DNA from: Bacteroidales bacterium
GTDB taxonomy: Bacteria; Bacteroidota; Bacteroidia; Bacteroidales; UBA932
NCBI GenBank assembly: GCA_017423025.1
Contig: JAFPGC010000005.1
Span: forward strand, 1 to 40,403
Length of the DNA stretch: 40,403 nucleotides
Direction of reading: 5' to 3'
The notes beneath the pieces were generated by a model. The model saw nothing but the letters and a program-made list of their open reading frames with translations, was not told where the DNA came from and searched no databases. Both the position numbers and the translations under genes were made by a program. Positions 1 through 7,121 of this stretch are shown in pieces (positions within the stretch are counted from its first letter, which is position 1; each line of letters starts with the position of its first letter).

Positions 1-134
1 AACTGGCAGAAAGTCGCAGCGACTTGCAGCGAGTAGCATGCAACTAAGCGAAAGTGGCAGCAACTTACCGGAACTTCGGAAAAGTTGCTGCTACTTGCAT
101 ATAGCTCCGTGCCACTTACACGTACTTCGTCGGA
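1..134. repeat. Degenerate repeat array with a period of about 10 bp
   Basis: Tetramers of the AACT/ACTT/AAGT type, mostly followed by GC-rich bases, begin near positions 1, 11, 22, 32, 42, 52, 62, 72, 82, 93, 103 (weak), 114 and 124, a step of about 10.3 bp. Two inverted pairs are embedded: 11-17 with 19-25, and 57-66 with 82-91. The period is not a multiple of three and no coding frame fits, so this is a DNA-level repeat. It touches the window edge and probably continues to the left. Function unknown. Confidence 0.6.
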
Positions 135-163
135 TGCTTACAAGGCAACCTCCAATAAAAGAA

Positions 164-189
164 AAAACCCGGTCGCGTGACCGGGTTTT
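164..189 (-). terminator. Intrinsic terminator after rubredoxin
   Basis: A perfect 11 bp inverted repeat (164-174 with 179-189) encloses a four-base loop. On the minus strand the stem ends in a T-rich tail that runs on past the hairpin. It lies 18 bp downstream of the rubredoxin stop codon. The A and T flanks could let it work in both directions. Confidence 0.85.
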
Positions 190-207
190 ATTGTAAGACG
201 GGCCGAT

Positions 208-369
208 TTATTCTGCGGGAGAGAAATCGTCCTTGCCTACGCCGCAGACGGGGCACACCCAGTCGGCGGGGATGGCTTCAAAGGCAGTTCCGGGAGCGAT
301 ACCGCTGTCGGGGTCTCCCACGGCGGGGTCATAAATGTACCCGCAAATGTTGCATACGTATTTTTTCAT
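208..369 (-). CDS. Rubredoxin
   Basis: A 53-residue protein with the two rubredoxin iron-binding knuckles, CNICG (C6, C9) and CPVCG (C39, C42). Between them are the family's YIYDP stretch and the aromatic residues that pack round the iron. Length is typical for the family. Rubredoxins are one-electron carriers with an Fe(Cys)4 site, in anaerobes often serving rubrerythrin or superoxide reductase in oxygen defence; no partner is visible here. The gene lies 57 bp downstream of fumarase on the same strand and ends before a strong terminator, so co-transcription is plausible. It is short enough to be missed by gene callers with a size cut-off. Confidence 0.95.
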   Translation of the reverse strand: MKKYVCNICGYIYDPAVGDPDSGIAPGTAFEAIPADWVCPVCGVGKDDFSPAE

Positions 370-396
370 ATCGGATAGTGATTAGTGTGTCTTTTT

Positions 397-424
397 GGGA
401 TACGCTCGCTTCGCTCGGTATGAC
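397..424. repeat. Possible short intergenic repeat (GCTCGCTTCGCTCG core)
   Basis: In the gap between fumarase and rubredoxin, a GGGATAC...GTATGAC segment surrounds a CGCTCGCTTCGCTCG core. The outer ATAC/GTAT bases can pair, but the core is a near direct repeat rather than a good hairpin. There is no T-tract, so it is a poor terminator. It looks like a dispersed intergenic repeat, but only one copy is visible here. Confidence 0.25.
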
Positions 425-426
425 AA

Positions 427-2055
427 TTACAATCCAATGGATTTGAAGAAGTCATTGCCCTTGTCATCCACCAGGATGAAGGCCGGGAAGTCTTCCACCG
501 TGATTTTCCAGATGGCTTCCATGCCCAGTTCGGGATACTCAACGCACTCGATGCTGCGGATGCTGCTCTGGGAGAGAACGGCAGCTACGCCGCCGATGGT
601 ACCCAGGTAGAAACCTCCGTGCTTCTGGCAAGCATCGGTCACCACCTTGGAACGGTTGCCCTTGGCAATCATGACCAGGGAAGCGCCGTGATCCTGGAAC
701 TCATCCACATACGGATCCATACGGTTGGCCGTGGTGGGGCCCATGGAGCCGCAAGGGTACCCTTCCGGAGTCTTGGCCGGACCGGCATAGAGGATGGGAT
801 GATCCTTGAAATAGGCAGGCATCTCATCTCCGGCGTCCAGGCGGGCCTTGAGCTTGGCGTGGGCGATGTCACGAGCCACGATGATGGTGCCCTTCAGGTT
901 CACACGGGTACCCACCTCGTACTTGGTGAGCTCTGCGCGGACAGAGTCAATGCCTTTGTCCAGGTCTATCTCAATGCCCTTCGGGCCCTCGCCGGGACGA
1001 CGGAGCTCTTCGGGAATAAGTTCCGAAGGATTGGTGTCCATCTTCTCGATCCAGACGCCGTCGGCGTTGATCTTGGACTTGATGTTGCGGTCTGCGCTGC
1101 AGCTTACGCCCATGCCGATAGGGCAGCTGGCACCATGACGGGGAAGGCGTACCACGCGGATGTCGTGGGCCAGGTATTTGCCGCCGAACTGAGCGCCCAG
1201 ACCAATCTTCTGGGCCTCTTTCAGGAGCTTTTCTTCGAGGTCGATATCGCGGAAGGCGCGGCCGGTCTCGTCTCCGGTGGTTGGCAGGTTGTCATAGAAC
1301 TTGATGCTGGCCAGCTTCACGGTGAGGAGGTTCTTTTCGGCCGATGTGCCGCCAATCACGAAGGCGATGTGGTAGGGAGGGCAGGCTGCCGTACCCAGGG
1401 AACGCATCTTCTCCACCAGGAAAGGAATGAGGGTTCCTTCGTTCTGGATGGTGGCCTTGGTCATAGGATAGAAGTACGTCTTGTTGGCGCTGCCGCCACC
1501 CTTTGCCACCATAATGAAATGATACTCGTCGCCGCCGATGGCCTCGATGTCAATCTGGGCGGGGAGGTTGCACTTGGTGTTAACCTCGTTGTACATATCC
1601 AGAGGGGCGTTCTGGCTGTAACGGAGATTCTCCTTAGTATAGGTGTTGAAAACACCCAGGCTCAAGGCTTCCTCGTCTTCGAAACCCGTCCATACCTGCT
1701 GGCCCTTTTCACCGTGGATAATGGCGGTACCGGTGTCCTGGCAGAAGGGAAGCACGCCCTTTACAGAAGTCTCTGCATTGCGCAGGAACTGCAGGGCCAC
1801 ATACTTGTCGTTGTCGGAGGCCTCGGGGTCCTTCAGGATGGCCGCCACCTGCTCGTTATGGGCGCGGCGAAGCATGAACTGGCAGTCGTGGAAAGACTGC
1901 TGGGCCACCAGCGTAAGGGCCTCGGGGCTCACTTTGAGCATCTTGTGGCCTTCGAACTCTCCGGTGGAAACGAGTTTCTCGGAGCCGGGAATCTTGTAGT
2001 ATTCAGTGGTATCCTTACCCAACTGAAACATAGGTGCGTATTTGAATTCTGCCAT
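427..2055 (-). CDS. fum: Fumarate hydratase, class I (4Fe-4S)
   Basis: A 542-residue cytosolic enzyme for reversible hydration of fumarate to malate, close in length to E. coli FumA/FumB (548). Class I motifs are intact: FCQDTGT around C105, GTAACPPYH around C225, and [13 protein letters not shown] around C311 and C319. By spacing, C105, C225 and C319 best match the three cluster cysteines of E. coli FumA. The C-terminal half has the [12 protein letters not shown] and KGNRS motifs of the swivelling domain. In Bacteroidales this enzyme works in the reductive branch from oxaloacetate to succinate. It has its own promoter (2084-2115), so it need not depend on the lipoprotein cluster upstream. 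Its oxygen-sensitive cluster fits an anaerobe. Confidence 0.96.
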   Translation of the reverse strand: MAEFKYAPMFQLGKDTTEYYKIPGSEKLVSTGEFEGHKMLKVSPEALTLVAQQSFHDCQFMLRRAHNEQVAAILKDPEASDNDKYVALQFLRNAETSVKGVLPFCQDTGTAIIHGEKGQQVWTGFEDEEALSLGVFNTYTKENLRYSQNAPLDMYNEVNTKCNLPAQIDIEAIGGDEYHFIMVAKGGGSANKTYFYPMTKATIQNEGTLIPFLVEKMRSLGTAACPPYHIAFVIGGTSAEKNLLTVKLASIKFYDNLPTTGDETGRAFRDIDLEEKLLKEAQKIGLGAQFGGKYLAHDIRVVRLPRHGASCPIGMGVSCSADRNIKSKINADGVWIEKMDTNPSELIPEELRRPGEGPKGIEIDLDKGIDSVRAELTKYEVGTRVNLKGTIIVARDIAHAKLKARLDAGDEMPAYFKDHPILYAGPAKTPEGYPCGSMGPTTANRMDPYVDEFQDHGASLVMIAKGNRSKVVTDACQKHGGFYLGTIGGVAAVLSQSSIRSIECVEYPELGMEAIWKITVEDFPAFILVDDKGNDFFKSIGL

Positions 2056-2083
2056 ATAGTGACTTTTATTGTTTCAATTCTTA

Positions 2084-2115
2084 CAAAGTTAACCAATCCC
2101 CGGGACCTCTGCAAA
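2084..2115 (-). promoter_or_regulatory. Bacteroidetes-type promoter for fumarase
   Basis: Read on the minus strand, TTTG (2115-2112) is followed after exactly 20 bases by TAACTTTG (2091-2084). This matches the Bacteroides sigma-ABfr consensus TTTG-N19-21-TAnnTTTG. The -7 box lies 28 bp before the fumarase ATG. Confidence 0.8.
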
Positions 2116-2123
2116 TCTATTTT

Positions 2124-2525
2124 TTATTCCTCTTTTCCCGTGGTGCCGTCACTGTAGGTGTAATAGGTGTTGGAGATGATGGAAAGGCCTTCGGTACTGG
2201 CCTTGACCAGGCGGCCGTTGCTGTAGAAGTACTTCTGGCTAAGGATTTGCCAGTTGTGCACCGAAGCTACGGAGGCAATCATCTCCGGGTCGAAGACGGC
2301 GCTGCCAATGGGCATGCCGGTCTTGATGTTGGGATAATCGTCGTATTCAATGGTGACGACAATGTCTTCTTTGCCGGGGGTGAGGTAGTGCCTGGAGTAG
2401 TCGGTCATGTCGCCATTCTTGACAATCATGGCAATGCCGTCAGGGTCACTGGAGGGTCTTTCTTTGTTGTCGCACGCGGTAAAAGCAAGCAACGCAACGG
2501 TCAGGATCCAGAAAAGTTTTTTCAT
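2124..2525 (-). CDS. Small chimeric lipoprotein
   Basis: A 133-residue predicted lipoprotein with signal peptide MKKLFWILTVALLAFTAC and acylated C18. Residues 1 to about 38 are nearly identical to the start of the 816-residue double binding-domain lipoprotein (4620-7070), including the first strand of its binding domain (GIAMIVKNG). After that the sequence changes completely to a beta-rich stretch of about 95 residues that I do not recognise. It therefore looks like a chimera in which a duplicated leader was joined to an unrelated body. It is the last lipoprotein gene of the cluster, 26 bp after gene A and just before the fumarase promoter. Function unknown. Confidence 0.8.
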   Translation of the reverse strand: MKKLFWILTVALLAFTACDNKERPSSDPDGIAMIVKNGDMTDYSRHYLTPGKEDIVVTIEYDDYPNIKTGMPIGSAVFDPEMIASVASVHNWQILSQKYFYSNGRLVKASTEGLSIISNTYYTYSDGTTGKEE

Positions 2526-2527
2526 AT
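2412..2527 (-). repeat. Leader cassette, copy 1
   Basis: A 116 bp block covering the signal peptide, lipobox and first binding-domain strand. It matches 6957-7072 with about eight mismatches by hand alignment (about 93% identity). Similarity stops sharply at both ends, two bases upstream of the ATG and near codon 38. Confidence 0.85.
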
Positions 2528-2551
2528 TCGTTTAAGTAATTATTAGCAAAG

Positions 2552-4600
2552 CTACTCCACGTCATACACCAGACGGACAGCCAAGCCGTGCCACCTGGGA
2601 TAGGATTCCCACCTCACAGCGTTACCCATGAAAACCATTACGCGGCAGGTCCTGTCATTTAAGGCTGTGCTGCTCCAGTAACGCCCGTCGAGACGAACGC
2701 CTTCCACTCTCGTTACAAACCGTTGGCCGGAAAAAGGGAAGAACACACAACCGGCATTCTCCAGGGCCCGCCATCCCTCGATCGTACAATTCGTATCACA
2801 GTAGCCGGGTGTGTTAAAGTTACCCCAGGACAAGACGCCGGAGATATCATCATCCGGGCCCGCGTAATGATCCGGGAACAGAAGGACACCGAAGATACCC
2901 GTACTGTTACCCATCTCCCCCAGGTAAATAGTAGTAAAGGTGTAGCGGGCATTGTTAGAATCCTTCACACAGTTGCCTGTAGTACGGTCGTTACACACAT
3001 AGGTCCACTCATCCCACTTTAATGTCCTCCACATACCCGTCCGGTTGCCGCCGTTGCTGATGGCGTTATAACCCCAGTCTGCCTTGCCTGCGTTAGAGCC
3101 TCCGTCGTACAGACACGCAGTGTATGAATTATTATATGGATAATAATAAGTGACGTCTTGCGTAGTGCTCCAAGGCTGATAACAGACGGCATGTCCGTCA
3201 TAATCTATTCCGCTGGTGCCCCATCCGAAGAGGTCAATCCAACCGTCATAGGTAGAGGATATATTTACATTGTCATTGCCGATACATTCCCACTGGTTCA
3301 CGGCAAAACGCCAGGTGTTCGTAGACGCCTGGTACTGCAGATTGCCTTGGGAGAAGATAACCTGCTTGCCATTGCCATTGACAGTGAACATAGAGGGAAC
3401 AATAATGCCCGCCCCACCGCGATAATGGTACGATTCGGTGCTGACGCCATCCTTGAATAAAAGTCCACCTATGGTAACAGGGCCGCAGGTTCCTCCATCG
3501 CTGGCACCTATGCTATTGCGGGCTTTCTGGCCCTTCGAAGCCCTAAGGCCGTTGATGGTTTTCTCAACGGTGATACTGCCACAGGAAGAGGACTCATCAC
3601 CACCTGTGCCGATACCGGCCGCAGCTTTTCCACCCTTGGCCGTTACAGTTCCGCCGACAATGTGGATGTCACCACAGGCTGCATCCTCCCCGCCGCCTAT
3701 GCCAGATGCCGTTCCGCGGCCCGTGGCCTCGATGGTTCCACCTTCGATGACGATGTTACCGCAAGAAAGATCAAAGCCGCCGCCGATACCGGCTCCGTAG
3801 CCGTTGCTGGTGGCGACAAGGAGACCCGTACCTTCGGATTCGCCCTGAATGGTCAGGGTGCTTTCCGTCGGCACAAAGATGCCGGGATAATCCTCATAGA
3901 AGCCCGTCACGGTGTTTGTGGTTCCGTCCTTCAGGATGATGGTGGCATTTCCCTGGCAAGTGAGGCCCGCCCAGTTGTACTTGTCGTCATGTATTCCGTT
4001 GATGGTCGCACCCGCCAGAGTCACCGTGGCATCGGCCTCAATGGTCACCCGAACGTTGGCAGCCAGCGTGCCGAAGACCACGTCTCCGTCCAGGAGGGTC
4101 ATCCCTCTGGTGACCTTGGAAAGGTCTACGCCCTCTATTTCCTCGCCCGAGTTCGCCGCCTGCCAGTCGCCGTAGAGCTGGTCCACAAGCGTCTGCTGCT
4201 CTGTGGTCGCTATTTGGAAGGCCTTGCCTTGTTCCGTCGTCAAGATGCCGTCCACATAGGCCAGCGTCTGAGTCCAATTGCCCTTATCGCCCTTTACCGT
4301 GACAAAATAATCCGTGATGGTGAAGTGAAGCGCGCCGTTGTCGCGGACAGATGTGGCCTTTACATATTCATTTCCGTCCAGCAGGTAGCACTCGTAGTAA
4401 CCCGTGCCGTCGGCGTTGAACTGGTAGTCCTCCACCACACGTGTCCACGTGATGTCGCCATCCCTGCCGCTCTCTGTATACTCAGTAACCCAAAGATCGG
4501 CCAACATCTCCGGAGTCAGGGGATCCTCCGTTTTCTCATTTATGTTGCATGCACTGAATGCAATGATTGCAACGGAAACTATCCAGAATAGTTTTTTCAT
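2552..4600 (-). CDS. Mosaic surface lipoprotein A (lipocalin-like + beta-helix + C-type-lectin-like)
   Basis: A 682-residue predicted lipoprotein, lipobox FSAC with C18. Residues 28-150 form a lipocalin-like beta domain (LTPE..LADLWV, DGTGYYE) also present in protein C. Residues 158-395 carry right-handed beta-helix repeats of the type GGTVTAKGG..AAGIGTG, similar to annotated Bacteroidales carbohydrate-binding-domain proteins. From about 404 to the end is a FISUMP/C-type-lectin-like domain, starting FTVNGNGKQVIFSQGNLQY and ending RYWSST...AVRLVYDVE, shared with protein D. Acidic residues soon after the lipid cysteine suggest surface exposure, an inference. It lies 19 bp after the double binding-domain lipoprotein. 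Ligand unknown; adhesion or glycan binding is the likeliest role. Confidence 0.85.
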   Translation of the reverse strand: MKKLFWIVSVAIIAFSACNINEKTEDPLTPEMLADLWVTEYTESGRDGDITWTRVVEDYQFNADGTGYYECYLLDGNEYVKATSVRDNGALHFTITDYFVTVKGDKGNWTQTLAYVDGILTTEQGKAFQIATTEQQTLVDQLYGDWQAANSGEEIEGVDLSKVTRGMTLLDGDVVFGTLAANVRVTIEADATVTLAGATINGIHDDKYNWAGLTCQGNATIILKDGTTNTVTGFYEDYPGIFVPTESTLTIQGESEGTGLLVATSNGYGAGIGGGFDLSCGNIVIEGGTIEATGRGTASGIGGGEDAACGDIHIVGGTVTAKGGKAAAGIGTGGDESSSCGSITVEKTINGLRASKGQKARNSIGASDGGTCGPVTIGGLLFKDGVSTESYHYRGGAGIIVPSMFTVNGNGKQVIFSQGNLQYQASTNTWRFAVNQWECIGNDNVNISSTYDGWIDLFGWGTSGIDYDGHAVCYQPWSTTQDVTYYYPYNNSYTACLYDGGSNAGKADWGYNAISNGGNRTGMWRTLKWDEWTYVCNDRTTGNCVKDSNNARYTFTTIYLGEMGNSTGIFGVLLFPDHYAGPDDDISGVLSWGNFNTPGYCDTNCTIEGWRALENAGCVFFPFSGQRFVTRVEGVRLDGRYWSSTALNDRTCRVMVFMGNAVRWESYPRWHGLAVRLVYDVE

Positions 4601-4619
4601 AGATCTCTTACTATATCAT

Positions 4620-7070
4620 TTAGTCCAGTTTGTTGTAGTATTGGAGGTAGGGCAGGACGTCGGGGGAAGTGATGTTGGAGGTGGTGATGTAGAACGCGGG
4701 CACGAACTGTCCCTGCTGGGAGTCGGCCAGCACGGCATCCACAGCCCTGCGGGCCATGGCGAAGGTGTTCTGCGCCATAATGCCCTGAAGGCACGTACCC
4801 CCGGCAATGAGTTCATCCAGGAAGTCTCCGTAGATATCAAAGGTATAGACGCGCTTGCCGGCGGCCTTGAGCGTGGCCAGCACGTCGACGAGGTTGCTGC
4901 CGTTGAAGAATACGAAATCATCGTAATCGCCGAGGGCAGCCTCCACTTCACTGACGGCCGATTCGGACACGGTAATCAGTTCGGTTTCGGGCTTCACCGT
5001 CATGAAGGCCTGGGCGCGTTCGACACCCGGGGTGTTCACCTTGGCAAAGGCAATCACCTTGTCGGCCGTCACATTCTCGGCCAGAGCCTTACCGGCAGCG
5101 GTGTTATCGGTGCCGATGAAGGGGCGGGAAGCCAGCGGGCTCGTGGTCGAAACGGGGACGTCGAGGATAATAACGGGGATGCCGCGTTCACTGGCCAGGG
5201 CGGCCACCTCTTCCTCGGCACTTTGTCCGTCAGGCCCATAGCAGGGCGCGAAAATGATTCCCTTCAGCGCATCCTCTCTACACCTGCTCAGTTCTTCCAC
5301 GGCGGCAATCTGCTCATAATAAGCGTTATCGGCCGATGTGGAGCTGTAATACGCATTGAATCCCTTGTCCTGGCAGATACTGCGGAACGCGGTCTCTATC
5401 TGACGCCAGTAATCGATCTGCCCGCCTTTTGCGATGAGCGCGATGCCGGGCACCAGGGTCATTTCGAAGGTGACGGTGAAAGGTTCCCCGCCAGGGTTCT
5501 GGCGCAGGGCGGTCCAGTTCATCTTGTCATCGTCGATGTCAATTTCCCACCACTCGCGGTATTCCTCGCCGTTGTCTACCCAGCGGGTGCAGAGGAGGTT
5601 GCCATCCACGAAGTACTCGTTCAGCGTATTCTGGCTGGGCACCCATTTGCCCTCGTTGTTCTGGACATAGTAAATAAAGTTACCGTCTTCCGTATACGCC
5701 CAGCGATGTAACTTTCCGTCGTCGAATTCAGAACCCTCGCTGGTGCAGCGGCCCTCCCACATTCCGATGATGGCAGAGCGAAAATCGGCCTCGACCTTCT
5801 TGAACCGAACGACCTGCCAATTTTCTTCGGGTCTATCCTCGCCATGATTGGTCCAGCGCCGGAAATTACAAATCATCTCAGTGTCGTTGATGCCCGTGAT
5901 GATATACTCGTTGACAAGAGTGGTGTTCTCATTAACCTGGCGGGTGAGAGTCACCTTGTTGCCTTTAATCTGGACTTCATACTCCTGGTCGTTGTTCCAT
6001 ATTGTTCTGGAGCTGCGCGTTTCACGCGACATGCTGACGGTGGCCAGAGTCGTGGAGTAGAAAGTGGTAACAGTTTTTTTGTTGGTAAGCGTGGGAGCGC
6101 CGTCGGTCTCGACCTGCATCCACTTGCCGATAATCTTCTGGGCCACGTTAAGGTCGGGAACCCGCTTGCCGTAGAATTCGAGGAAGGGCTGAGCCTCTTC
6201 AGCATCGAGGGTGGCGGTGGTGATGTAGAAAGTCGGAACCATCACACCTTGTTTGGAACTGGATAGCACGGTCTCCACGGCCTTGCGGGCCATGGCGAAG
6301 GTATTCTGGGCCATCACGCCCCTGAGGCACGGGCTTCCTGCAATCAGTTCATCCAGGAACTCGCCATACACATCGAAGGTGTAGACGCGCTTACCGGCGG
6401 CCTTTAGCATGGGGAGGGCGTCCATGAGGTCGTTACCATTGAAGAATACGAAATCGTCGTATTTGTCCAGCACGGCCTTCACTTCGTCGACGCAAGTATC
6501 ACCCACACGGAAGACCTCGGCGTCGGGCTTCAGGGCCTTGAAAGCCGTGGCGCGCTCGATGCCCGGGCTGTTGATCAGGGCGAAAGCAGCCACTTTATCG
6601 GCCTTAACCACCTTGGCCATTGCCTCGCCGGCGGCGGCATTGTCCGTGCCGACATAGGGGTAAGAAGCCAGCGGGCCGTTGGCCTTGACGGGGGAATCGA
6701 GGATGACGACGGGAATACCCCGCTCCTGGGCCAGGGCGGCTACTTCGGCCTCGGCGTTCTCCCCATTGATTCCATAAGCAGGCGCGAAGATGATGCCTTT
6801 CAGCGCTTTCCGTCCCACTCTGCGAAGTTCTTTAACGGCAGCCAGTTGCTCCTGGTAGGCCGTCTCCGAGGACGTGCAATAATAATAGGCCTCGAGACCC
6901 TTCTCCTGGCAGGTGCTGCGGAACGATGTCTCTATCTGGCGAAAATACTCAATACTGCCATTCTTTACAATCATGGCAATGCCCTCGGGGTCGCTGGAGG
7001 GTCTTTCTTTGTTGTCGCATGCGGTGAAAGCAAGCAATGCAACGGTCAGGATCCAGAAAAGTTTTTTCAT
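4620..7070 (-). CDS. Lipoprotein with two ribose-type binding domains flanking two lipocalin-like domains
   Basis: An 816-residue predicted lipoprotein (C18). Residues 30-303 form a type 1 periplasmic-binding domain of the ribose/LacI kind (KGIIFAPAYG, VGTDNAAAGEAMA, DDFVFFNG, VYTFDVYG). Residues 542-816 repeat that domain with well over half of positions identical. Between them, residues 306-426 and 429-540 are two short beta-rich lipocalin-like units, each starting with an IGKW or IGMW motif. Ordinary binding proteins of this class have one domain and a partner ABC transporter; here there are two domains in one chain and no permease in the window. A bivalent surface or periplasmic receptor or scavenging protein is an inference. 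Its first 38 codons are duplicated in the gene at 2124-2525. Confidence 0.85.
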   Translation of the reverse strand: MKKLFWILTVALLAFTACDNKERPSSDPEGIAMIVKNGSIEYFRQIETSFRSTCQEKGLEAYYYCTSSETAYQEQLAAVKELRRVGRKALKGIIFAPAYGINGENAEAEVAALAQERGIPVVILDSPVKANGPLASYPYVGTDNAAAGEAMAKVVKADKVAAFALINSPGIERATAFKALKPDAEVFRVGDTCVDEVKAVLDKYDDFVFFNGNDLMDALPMLKAAGKRVYTFDVYGEFLDELIAGSPCLRGVMAQNTFAMARKAVETVLSSSKQGVMVPTFYITTATLDAEEAQPFLEFYGKRVPDLNVAQKIIGKWMQVETDGAPTLTNKKTVTTFYSTTLATVSMSRETRSSRTIWNNDQEYEVQIKGNKVTLTRQVNENTTLVNEYIITGINDTEMICNFRRWTNHGEDRPEENWQVVRFKKVEADFRSAIIGMWEGRCTSEGSEFDDGKLHRWAYTEDGNFIYYVQNNEGKWVPSQNTLNEYFVDGNLLCTRWVDNGEEYREWWEIDIDDDKMNWTALRQNPGGEPFTVTFEMTLVPGIALIAKGGQIDYWRQIETAFRSICQDKGFNAYYSSTSADNAYYEQIAAVEELSRCREDALKGIIFAPCYGPDGQSAEEEVAALASERGIPVIILDVPVSTTSPLASRPFIGTDNTAAGKALAENVTADKVIAFAKVNTPGVERAQAFMTVKPETELITVSESAVSEVEAALGDYDDFVFFNGSNLVDVLATLKAAGKRVYTFDIYGDFLDELIAGGTCLQGIMAQNTFAMARRAVDAVLADSQQGQFVPAFYITTSNITSPDVLPYLQYYNKLD
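4623..5447 (-). repeat. Binding-domain duplication, second copy
   Basis: Encodes residues 542-816 of the double binding-domain lipoprotein. It is homologous along its whole length to 6162-6983, sharing QIETxFRS, ALKGIIFAP, AAGKRVYTFD and MAQNTFAMAR. The copies differ at many codon positions, so the duplication is not recent. Confidence 0.85.
6162..6983 (-). repeat. Binding-domain duplication, first copy
   Basis: Encodes residues 30-303 of the double binding-domain lipoprotein and is the partner of 4623-5447. The two copies are separated by coding sequence for the pair of lipocalin-like units. Confidence 0.85.
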
Positions 7071-7072
7071 AT
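6957..7072 (-). repeat. Leader cassette, copy 2
   Basis: Partner of 2412-2527, about 93% identical by hand count. Here the leader continues into a complete binding domain, so this is probably the source copy. Confidence 0.85.
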
Positions 7073-7121
7073 ACCTTATTATTTTGTTAATTAGTTTTTT
7101 ATTTAAGGTTCTTCCCCTTTT

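Noticed and set aside
619-2157. 512-codon open frame on the plus strand across fumarase
   Set aside because: It is the antisense shadow of the fumarase gene, whose motifs are complete on the minus strand. The plus frame has no recognisable domain.
7071-7121. AT-rich gap before the double binding-domain gene as a promoter
   Set aside because: No TAnnTTTG on the minus strand at a suitable place; it may simply be an AT-rich translation start region.
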